This document shows, one piece after another, positions 1-5,089 of a stretch of 5,545 nucleotides of DNA. Where the stretch lies: positions 1 through 5,545 of the forward strand of contig JAISDK010000128.1 of the NCBI GenBank assembly GCA_031264875.1, read 5' to 3'. Under the pieces are notes generated by a model that saw only the letters and a list, made by a program, of their open reading frames with translations, ran no database searches and was not told the DNA's origin. The translations under genes were made by a program, and so were the position numbers. Within the stretch, counting starts at the first letter, position 1, and each line of letters starts with the position of its first letter. Source of the DNA: Prevotellaceae bacterium (lineage in GTDB: Bacteria > Bacteroidota > Bacteroidia > Bacteroidales > UBA932).

Positions 1-109
1 ACCGCAAATCTGACTAAAAACGCGCGTAAACTCCAAAGCATTTACGGAAAAAGGACTGTACATGCTTGCTACTATCCTGAAAAGCTCGAAGTCAACTCAA
101 AGCATATAA
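1..109 (+). pseudogene. ORF6N-type DNA-binding protein, broken C-terminal fragment
   Basis: Two overlapping frames join into one recognisable protein piece. Frame 1 gives TANLTK (1-18), and after a one-base shift in the A5 run at 15-19 the next frame reads TRVNSKAFTEKGLYMLATIL and continues KSSKSTQSI to a TAA at 107-109. The FTEKGLYMLATILKS block is what I recall from the core of Bacteroidota ORF6N-type proteins, which have phage-antirepressor-like DNA-binding domains; there it corresponds to the FTEQGVAMLSSVLRS block of other members. An intact member would continue well past this point, so the copy is frameshifted and also cut off at its 3' side, just before the peptidase start at 115. The 5' part lies outside the window. 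The family call comes from memory of the motif, not from a search. Chance similarity is the alternative, though the one-base repair restoring a continuous match argues against it. Confidence 0.5.
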
Positions 110-114
110 TAAAG

Positions 115-1065
115 GTGAAAATAATACATGTAGCGCTTTTATTTTTGCTTTTAACGGTTTACAGTAAAGCTCAAACAGTAAAAACCAATTATAATACGGA
201 AACAAAATCGTTTGTTGAAAATTACAATTCAAGAAATTATGACTCAATATTCATGGCGTTTTCCGATGAAATGAAAAAGGCTTTGCCATTGAATGAGGCT
301 ATAAATTTCTTTAAAAATTTACAATCACAGGCTGGAAAAATCATTAATTATGAATTAACAGAATACAATACAGTGTTTTATTTATATAAAATGACATTTG
401 AAAAAGATGTTTTTAATGTAAGTATCTCCTATAATGAGCAATTGAATATACAGGGATTTTATGTCAAAATTTTTCAGGAAAATGTCAAAAATACAACAAA
501 ACTGATACTTCCCTTTGACGATGAATGGACTGTGGTTTGGGGCGGAGATACAAAAGATTTAAATTACCATATTGAAAATGTAGTTCAAAAGAATGCCTTT
601 GATTTTCTTGTCAAAGATAATGACGGGCGGACATATAAAACCAACGGTGCATTCAATGAGGATTATTATGCATTTGGCAAAAAAATTATCGCCCCGTGTG
701 ATGGACGAATTGTTCTGTCGGTTGATGGAATAAAAGACAATATTCCCGGAAAGGTAGATCTATATTTTGTACCCGGAAATACGGTTATCATAAAAACCGT
801 GAATGACGAGTATATATTATTTGCCCATTTGAAACAATATTCGGTAAAGGTTAAGGAAGGACAGGATGTACAGCAGGGAGATATAATAGGATATTGCGGA
901 AATTCAGGCAATTCTACAGAGGCGCATTTGCATTTTCATATACAAAATACGGAAGATATGAATACGTCAACAGGAATAAAATGTTATTTCGAGAAAATAA
1001 CTGTAAACAATAAAGACGTTTCGGATTATTCGCCTGTAAAAAATGAAAAAATAGAAAATCGATAA
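115..1065 (+). CDS. Secreted M23-family (LytM-like) metallopeptidase
   Basis: This 316-residue protein is probably a zinc endopeptidase acting on peptidoglycan or other peptides outside the inner membrane. Residues 1-19 form a type I signal peptide with a hydrophobic core ALLFLLL and likely cleavage after SKA, before Gln20. That supports the GTG start at 115: no in-frame ATG, GTG or TTG lies upstream, although the frame stays open to the window edge, and a later Met would lose the signal. Residues 25-120 look like a small NTF2-like/DUF3887-type domain. The M23 domain spans about 130-298. Candidate zinc ligands are His152 (NYH), Asp163 (AFDF) and His273, with His238 (FAHLK) and His271 (HLHFH) as catalytic histidines. 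The usual HxxxD is replaced by a wider His-x10-Asp spacing, which I recall from a known subgroup. GNSGNSTEAHLHFH is the clearest signature. The gene stands alone between broken genes and is more AT-rich than the minus-strand genes, so it may be acquired. Its substrate is not shown by the sequence. Confidence 0.85.
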   Translation: MKIIHVALLFLLLTVYSKAQTVKTNYNTETKSFVENYNSRNYDSIFMAFSDEMKKALPLNEAINFFKNLQSQAGKIINYELTEYNTVFYLYKMTFEKDVFNVSISYNEQLNIQGFYVKIFQENVKNTTKLILPFDDEWTVVWGGDTKDLNYHIENVVQKNAFDFLVKDNDGRTYKTNGAFNEDYYAFGKKIIAPCDGRIVLSVDGIKDNIPGKVDLYFVPGNTVIIKTVNDEYILFAHLKQYSVKVKEGQDVQQGDIIGYCGNSGNSTEAHLHFHIQNTEDMNTSTGIKCYFEKITVNNKDVSDYSPVKNEKIENR

Positions 1066-1096
1066 AAAGAGAGCATCTCCGAATCTGTATGAATGT

Positions 1097-1429
1097 TTGC
1101 TCGCACTAAAAGCAAAGTTACAGTCTTGCAAAACTCAGGAACAGGATCAAAAAATCTCCAGACAACTCTGCTCAGGATTATCAATTTGCTTGTTTCCGTT
1201 CCCCCCCCATTTGGCGATTAGCAAACTGGTTCAGTATTTGAAAGGGACAAGTTCGTACAAATTGCTAATGGAAAATAAGCAATTGAGCAAAATGTTTTGA
1301 GGACGTCACTTATGGGGTAGGGGCTATTTTGTTGCCACCACCGGAACAATCACAGATGAAGTAATAAAGTCTTATATAGAAAATCAGTACGATTCAGCAG
1401 AGCAACAGGAAGATTTTACCATTGGTTGA
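1097..1429 (+). pseudogene. IS200/IS605-family transposase TnpA, decayed
   Basis: Remnant of a Y1-transposase that mobilises single-stranded DNA. From about 1209 one frame reads HLAISKLVQYLKGTSSYKLL, then MENKQLSKMF, a TGA at 1298-1300, then GRHLWGRGYFVATTGTITD and EVIKSYIENQYDS to a TGA at 1427-1429. This is the usual C-terminal half of TnpA (family length about 130-150 residues). The TGA sits where the family has Trp (MFWGRHLW), so a TGG-to-TGA change is the simplest reading. Just upstream, LLVSVPP (1186-1206) lies in another frame; one C removed from the C8 run at 1201-1208 would join it to HLAISK. The residues before LLVSV read RIIN instead of a His-x-His pair, so the HUH metal site is gone. 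The likely catalytic Tyr (codon 1373-1375, in KSYIENQ) survives. The first 60 or so residues are not recognisable. The left limit is only the first Met of the open frame. Confidence 0.8.
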
Positions 1430-1469
1430 CATTTAGGAGTCCTTTAGTCGACTTTAGCCGACAACAAAC

Positions 1470-1489
1470 CCTTCGCTTGAAGGCGAAGG
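1470..1489 (+). repeat. 7-bp stem hairpin, candidate right end of the IS remnant
   Basis: CCTTCGC, a 6-nt loop, then GCGAAGG forms a perfect 7-bp stem, 40 nt downstream of the tnpA stop. IS200/IS605 elements have such subterminal hairpins, which TnpA binds on single-stranded DNA. No T-run follows, so it is a poor terminator. The role is inferred from position. Confidence 0.45.
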
Positions 1490-1502
1490 TCAGTTTAGTT
1501 TG

Positions 1503-1651
1503 CGAGAGGTCAGGAGTTCTGAAGGTTATGAAAAAATGATGCTCGATACGCTGGACTCCATGGAAGATGCACTGAATATATATGCCGTAAATACGGTTTT
1601 TATGAAATCGAAGCTTACTATTATAACAATCCCGCCGACGGAGTGGCTTAA
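1503..1651 (+). pseudogene. GNAT-family N-acetyltransferase, C-terminal fragment with frameshift
   Basis: The first frame reads REVRSSEGYEKMMLDTLDSM then EDALNIY up to base 1583. After skipping the two bases GC at 1584-1585, the reading continues RKYGFYEIEAYYYNNPADGV and Ala, then TAA at 1649-1651. Joined, this is the end of a GNAT acetyltransferase: the GY(E)KM.LDTL strand, the helix leading to LY.KYGF (here IYRKYGF), and the closing EI..YY.NP.DGV segment. GNAT enzymes transfer acetyl from acetyl-CoA to amino groups; the acetyl-CoA-binding part of the fold lies upstream and is absent here. The fragment starts right after the IS hairpin and ends 2 bp before the T-run of the large palindrome, so both ends look cut. 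Family members usually carry a few more residues after DGV. It cannot encode a working enzyme. Confidence 0.65.
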
Positions 1652-1652
1652 A

Positions 1653-1711
1653 TTTTTTTTTCCCCCATCCCCTTTCGGGGCGCGCGCGCCCCGAAAGGGG
1701 ATGGGGAAAAA
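1653..1711. repeat. 44-bp perfect palindrome with (GC)5 centre and T/A flanks
   Basis: Bases 1663-1706 are a perfect inverted repeat with no loop: each 22-base arm holds CCCCATCCCC, then TTTCGGGG, then CGCG, and the centre 1680-1689 is GCGCGCGCGC. A T9 run (1653-1661) precedes it and A5 (1707-1711) follows. With the extra C at 1662 bulged out, five more A-T pairs extend the stem. The T-run lies on the 5' side on both strands, which is the reverse of an intrinsic terminator, so ordinary termination is not well supported. It may form a cruciform or, at the alternating GC core, Z-DNA. It lies between convergent gene remnants and the 3' end of the export operon. Confidence 0.9.
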
Positions 1712-1733
1712 CTAAAACAGGAGGTGAAAATTG

Positions 1734-1826
1734 ATGAAAAAAATGAATGTAATAATAATTAAAAAATGTGTATACTTTTTTCAGGACGTGACAATCCCCA
1801 TCCGGCAAATCACTACTTTTTACTGA
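1734..1826 (+). CDS. Possible 30-residue small ORF with strong ribosome binding site (doubtful)
   Basis: An ATG at 1734 opens a 30-codon frame (MKKMNVIIIKKCVYFF, then QDVTIPIRQITTFY) ending at TGA 1824-1826. AGGAGGTGA at 1719-1727 matches the 16S anti-Shine-Dalgarno fully and sits 9 nt before the ATG. The frame has a basic start and a short hydrophobic patch but no family I recognise and no Gly-Gly leader. It overlaps the last 14 bases of the opposite-strand HlyD gene, and such a strong Shine-Dalgarno is unusual for Bacteroidota. It may be the 5' stub of a gene cut off by rearrangement, or chance. Confidence 0.15.
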   Translation: MKKMNVIIIKKCVYFFQDVTIPIRQITTFY

Positions 1827-2574
1827 TAGCGGAACGCACCGGCTGCAGGAAACGCTGAAACAGCGACAGCTCATTGACGATAATGCTGGCTGTGCCGGAC
1901 ATTTCATAATTGAAAGGTATAGCATTCCCGTAGTTGGACTGCAATCCGTCGGGAAACTCAATCTCGGCATAATAAACATTGTTTGAAGGAATTGACGAGA
2001 TGAATGTAAGGATTCCTCTGACTATGCCATATTCCATGTGCGGATAACTGTCTAATTTGACATTGACTTTCAGACCCTGTTTGATTTTTCCGTAGCATGA
2101 AGCCGGTATTTCCATTATGCCGACCGGTTTGCCTGCGTGGAGCGGCAATATGCTAAGGATCAATTCTCCTGCTGTTACGGTGTGCAGAATTTTCGTTTTG
2201 GAAAGAGAAACCGTTCCATCGCAAGGACTGTAAAATGCAGCAGCCGTATCGGTAGAATTGTCGTATATTGCAAGCAGTGCGCCTTTTGTCACTTCCTGTT
2301 TTTCGGACACAAACAACTTTATCTTTCCGGATTCCTTAGCAATAAAATGTACAGGCGGTTCAGTCGAGGTAATCAGGATGCGGCAATCGACAGTATCGGG
2401 ATACGAAAAAAAGTAACTCACGGTCAACAAAAGCAATATCACTGAGAAGATCACCATAATTCCGTTTCTCGCCACTCGACCCGGCACATGTCCCAGTATA
2501 GCGTTAATTTCTTCGTTGCGGAGTTCTATCTCCAGTTTTATTCCGTTTTTATCCTTATCTTCCATTGTATACAT
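1813..2574 (-). CDS. HlyD-family membrane fusion protein, compact form without coiled coil
   Basis: This 253-residue periplasmic adaptor should link the ABC transporter encoded just before it to the outer part of a type I export path. Order of parts: cytosolic N-terminus (1-36), one membrane segment (about 37-58, IMVIFSVILLLLTVSYFF), a first half-lipoyl strand set (about 74-105, VHFIAKESGKIKLFV and KGALLAIYDN), a second half-lipoyl set (about 112-143, FYSPCDGTVSL and TAGELILSILP), then a beta-barrel-like C-terminal region (about 150-235) with LDSYPHMEYGIVRG and EMSGTASIIV, both typical of Bacteroidota homologues. The two lipoyl halves are joined directly at residues 105-112; most homologues I know are around 400 residues or more, with a long coiled-coil hairpin there. 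The C-terminal end RFLQPVRSAISKK looks complete. The ATG at 2574 lies 3 nt after the transporter stop, so the genes should be co-transcribed; the Met at residue 4 (2565) is an alternative start. No Shine-Dalgarno is seen. Confidence 0.85.
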   Translation of the reverse strand: MYTMEDKDKNGIKLEIELRNEEINAILGHVPGRVARNGIMVIFSVILLLLTVSYFFSYPDTVDCRILITSTEPPVHFIAKESGKIKLFVSEKQEVTKGALLAIYDNSTDTAAAFYSPCDGTVSLSKTKILHTVTAGELILSILPLHAGKPVGIMEIPASCYGKIKQGLKVNVKLDSYPHMEYGIVRGILTFISSIPSNNVYYAEIEFPDGLQSNYGNAIPFNYEMSGTASIIVNELSLFQRFLQPVRSAISKK

Positions 2575-2577
2575 TTT

Positions 2578-4794
2578 TTAATTTCCAAGTTCCAATTGAT
2601 TTTGTATCAGGCGAAAATATGCCCCGTGCTTGTCGATCAGTTCGGCATGAGCGCCTCTTTCCACTATTTCGCCTTTTTCGAGTACCACAATTTGATCGGC
2701 ATTTTTTACTGTACTGAGACGGTGAGCTACAATCACTACAGTCCGTCCCCGGTAGAAATTCTCCAGATTTTTCATGATTTCGCTTTCATTATTAGCATCC
2801 AGGGAATTAGTCGCTTCGTCGAAAAACAGGTATGCCGGTTCTTTGTATATTGCCCGCGCTATCAGTATCCGCTGTTTCTGTCCCTGACTTAATCCGCTGC
2901 CTTCTTGCCCTATCCTGGTATTGTATCCGGATGGCAGTTCTCCGGCAAATTCATGAACATTAGCCATTTGCGAAGCATAGAACAAACGCTCTTTATCTAT
3001 TGTTTCGTCGGATATGGCTATATTTTCGGCAATACTTTCGGAAAATATGAAGCCGTCCTGCATCACGATGCCGCATTGCGAACGCCAGTATCGTGGACTG
3101 ATATTTTTCAGATTGACGTTCCCCACTTTTATCTGTCCCTGAACAGGATTATAATTGCCTGTGAGCAGTTTCAGCAGAGTCGTTTTTCCGCTGCCGCTGG
3201 CGCCTACAATGGCTGTTACGCTGTTTTCCGGGATCACAAGGGAGATATCCTTTAATACGGGAGGCGCGCTGGGTCCCAGGTAGCTGAATGTTACATTTTC
3301 GACATGCAAACTTTTGTCTCCCGAAGGAAGGTCTTTTATCCTGGCTTCGTCTGCCTGTTCTTCATCTTCCTTGAAATGAACCTCTCCCAGACGTTCTATG
3401 CTTATTTTTGCATCCTGATAGGAATGTACAAAACCGATAAAATTCTCGACAGGTCCTTTCAGCTGTCCGAGAATATACGATATCGACATCATCATTCCCA
3501 GAGTCATCTGTCCGTCTATCACCGCTTTGGCTGTAATCACCGAAAGAACTATATTGAGCACTTGACTGATAAGGAATGATCCGGTACTCTGTATTTGTCC
3601 GAAAGTAAGTCCCTTGACGTTGACGTCAAACAATTCCGCCTGAATGGATTCCCATTTCCAGCGCATCTTTTTCTCACAATTGTTCAGTTTGATTTCCTGC
3701 ACCCCGGCAATAAGCTGGACGATATTGCTCTGGTTATGTGCGGAACGTTCGAAGCGTTTGAAATCCAAAGTTCTGCGGATATGTAAAAAAAGCAGTACCC
3801 AGGCTGTATACATACTGTATCCTGCAACAAAAACCAGAAACAGCGTCAGATTATACCATATCAGGATACCGGCAAAAATCACAAAGTTGAAAAGGGAGAA
3901 AAACGTATTGATGGAAGTACCTGTCATAAAACCTTCTATACGTCCGTGATCGCCTATGCGCTGCATGATATCGCCCGTTTTTTTCGAATCGAAAAAAGCT
4001 ATCGGCAAGTTAAGCAGTTTCAACAGGAAATCGGAAATAAGAGCTACATTGATACGGGTATTTACATGAAGAGTTATCCAGTTTTGAATGAATCCTACAG
4101 CCATCTGACTGACTGCAAGTATCAGCTGACCAAGCAGTATCAGTATTATAAAGTTCAGGTTGCCGTTGAGGACGCCGACGTCAATCATCGACTGGGTCAT
4201 GAACGGAAAAATCAGTTGCAATACCAGACCGAACAGCATCCCAAACATTATCTGCAGCAACAGTCTTTTATATGGACGCATGTAATTGAAAAACCATACT
4301 ATGCTGCGTTTCTTTTCGCTGCTGTCGAACGTATTGCGGTAAAAATCGGCAGTGGGAGCAAACATCAGCGCCATGCCCTTGTCGTCCCCGTCAACTTTCG
4401 CGCTCAGCCATCCATCCAGAAATTCAGCCACGCTGTAAGTTACAAGTCCGAAAGCAGGGTCGGCGACATACACTTTCCCACTGTATCCGTCCTTGTGCCT
4501 GCGGACTTTGGTTTTATATACTACCACAAAATGATCCTGCCGCCAGTGGACTATGCAGGGCAATACCGCTTTCCCCGAAAGTTTTCCGAAAGTAGTGCGC
4601 ACTCCCATGGTGCGAAAACCTATAGCTTCCGCTCCGTCGGCAATGCCCGACATGCTGACGCCGTTGCGATTGGAATAGCACAGTTCGCGCATAAACTGCA
4701 GGGAACAGCTTTTCCCGTAATGTTTTGCTATCATGAGCAGGCAGGTCGCCCCGCAATCCATAGCGTCATGCTGATGTTGAAATGGAAATGGCAT
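2578..4794 (-). CDS. Peptidase-containing ABC transporter (C39 peptidase, membrane and ATPase domains)
   Basis: At 738 residues this is a full-length PCAT, an inner-membrane exporter that cuts the leader from a peptide (usually after a Gly-Gly-type site) and pumps out the rest. The C39 protease is residues 1-130: Gln8 (oxyanion), Cys14 in MDCGATCLL, His88 in QDHFVVVY and Asp112 in VADPAFG, the same order and spacing as in ComA. The six-helix exporter domain spans about 165-460. The ATPase spans about 495-735: Walker A GASGSGKT (531-538), Q-loop Gln579, signature LSQGQ (635-639), Walker B YLFFDE (655-660) and H-loop His691. LSQGQ in place of LSGGQ is common in Bacteroidota relatives, as I recall. 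All key residues are present. It is the first gene of a two-gene operon with the HlyD adaptor. Upstream, TATTTTTT at 4803-4810 on the minus strand weakly resembles a Bacteroidota -7 box (TAnnTTTG), without a clear -33 element. No substrate peptide is visible nearby. Confidence 0.95.
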   Translation of the reverse strand: MPFPFQHQHDAMDCGATCLLMIAKHYGKSCSLQFMRELCYSNRNGVSMSGIADGAEAIGFRTMGVRTTFGKLSGKAVLPCIVHWRQDHFVVVYKTKVRRHKDGYSGKVYVADPAFGLVTYSVAEFLDGWLSAKVDGDDKGMALMFAPTADFYRNTFDSSEKKRSIVWFFNYMRPYKRLLLQIMFGMLFGLVLQLIFPFMTQSMIDVGVLNGNLNFIILILLGQLILAVSQMAVGFIQNWITLHVNTRINVALISDFLLKLLNLPIAFFDSKKTGDIMQRIGDHGRIEGFMTGTSINTFFSLFNFVIFAGILIWYNLTLFLVFVAGYSMYTAWVLLFLHIRRTLDFKRFERSAHNQSNIVQLIAGVQEIKLNNCEKKMRWKWESIQAELFDVNVKGLTFGQIQSTGSFLISQVLNIVLSVITAKAVIDGQMTLGMMMSISYILGQLKGPVENFIGFVHSYQDAKISIERLGEVHFKEDEEQADEARIKDLPSGDKSLHVENVTFSYLGPSAPPVLKDISLVIPENSVTAIVGASGSGKTTLLKLLTGNYNPVQGQIKVGNVNLKNISPRYWRSQCGIVMQDGFIFSESIAENIAISDETIDKERLFYASQMANVHEFAGELPSGYNTRIGQEGSGLSQGQKQRILIARAIYKEPAYLFFDEATNSLDANNESEIMKNLENFYRGRTVVIVAHRLSTVKNADQIVVLEKGEIVERGAHAELIDKHGAYFRLIQNQLELGN

Positions 4795-4812
4795 ACTCTA
4801 TAAAAAATACTG

Positions 4813-5054
4813 TTAATAATTATTAATTATCCCGGATACACTGGTATCCGAGGCATTTTTTGTTTTTGTATCAGGTACATTAGTATCTTAGGCATTTTTA
4901 CTTTTTTTTACATCAGATACATTAGTATCCGAGGCATTTTGATCTTTTTTTGCCTCAGATACGTTAGTATCTGAAGTATTTTTACTTTTTTTGCTTCAGC
5001 GACGCCGGTATCTTAGGCATTTTTACTTTTTTTTGCTTCAGCGACGTCCGTGCC
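4813..5054 (-). pseudogene. Decayed protein tail of 14-residue repeats
   Basis: Read on the minus strand from 5054, the array encodes consecutive units: GTDVAEAKKSKNA then TAA (5013-5015); DTGVAEAKK, a one-base deletion in the homopolymer 4986-4992, then KNTS; DTNVSEAKKDQNAS; DTNVSDVKKSKNA then TAA (4888-4890); DTNVPDTKTKNAS; and DTSVSGIINNY, ending at TAA 4813-4815. Consensus is DTNVSEAKKSKNAS, Lys-rich and probably unstructured. Both internal TAA codons sit where other units have Ser (TCG or TCA), and the shift is a 7-base against 8-base run, so this looks like a once-open reading frame that decayed. Period 42, an in-frame 39-base unit and synonymous changes (GAT ACT/ACC, AAT/AAC) support a coding past. 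It lies downstream of the DUF6261-like gene in another frame, separated by heptamer repeats, and may be its former C-terminus or the end of a lost gene. The final stop is 18 bp before the transporter ATG. No family is recognised. Confidence 0.6.
4835..5054. repeat. Tandem array, about 42-bp unit, five copies plus a partial sixth
   Basis: On the + strand units start at 4835, 4874, 4916, 4958, 4999 and 5041, giving lengths 39, 42, 42, 41 and 42. Each has GATAC, a 4-base spacer, GTATC, then a GGCATTTT-type stretch and a T-run. The arms make hairpins: TCAGATAC/GTATCTGA (8 bp, 4955-4974) and CGGATAC/GTATCCG (7 bp, 4833-4850) are the best. Copies diverge toward 5054, where GATAC has become GCGAC. 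There are no unique spacers, so this is not a CRISPR array. Confidence 0.9.
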
Positions 5055-5089
5055 TTAACTCTTAACTCTTAACTCTTAGTTCTTAACTC
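5055..5089. repeat. Heptamer tandem repeat (TTAACTC), five copies
   Basis: Five adjoining 7-bp units: TTAACTC three times, TTAGTTC once, TTAACTC once. The last unit overlaps the 3' end of the minus-strand DUF6261-like gene and supplies its TAA stop (5083-5085). Because the unit is 7 bp, copy-number change shifts the reading frame, but any frame meets TAA within 21 bp, so the tract acts as a stop in all three minus-strand frames. Confidence 0.95.

Larger units (their letters stand above)
1097..1489 (+). mobile_element. IS200/IS605-like insertion sequence remnant
   Basis: The tnpA remnant together with the hairpin after its stop makes a plausible right half of an IS200/IS605-type element. These elements carry subterminal hairpins rather than terminal inverted repeats and make no target duplication, so exact ends cannot be read from sequence alone. 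The left end is not visible and may be deleted. The right limit given is the end of the hairpin; a GNAT gene fragment starts within about 15 bp of it. Confidence 0.5.

Noticed and set aside
105..110. TATAAT as a sigma-70-type -10 box for the peptidase gene
   Set aside because: It is only 4 bp before the GTG start, too close for a leader, and Bacteroidota promoters use a different -7/-33 pattern.
1..114. N-terminal extension of the M23 peptidase in the same open frame
   Set aside because: There is no in-frame start, the GTG at 115 begins a clear signal peptide, and the sequence is better explained by an ORF6N remnant largely in another frame.
1653..1711. Intrinsic terminator for the export operon or the GNAT gene
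   Set aside because: On either strand the hairpin is preceded by T and followed by A, so the required 3' U-run is missing.
1416..1979. 187-codon open frame on the minus strand
   Set aside because: It runs across the GNAT remnant, the palindrome and the end of the HlyD gene, and its product is a mixture of low-complexity pieces with no family look.
3946..4803. 285-codon open frame on the + strand
   Set aside because: It lies wholly antisense to the well-supported ABC transporter, and the product resembles no family; the frame is open because of the transporter's codon use.
4883..5018. Series of mini-ORFs starting at ATGCCT in the repeats (for example MPKIPASLKQKK)
   Set aside because: They arise because the AAT GCC codons of the repeat contain ATGCC in a shifted frame; lengths vary and no ribosome-binding signal is seen.
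4813..5054. CRISPR array
   Set aside because: The roughly 42-bp units follow one another directly without unique spacers, the units diverge along their full length, and no cas gene is present.
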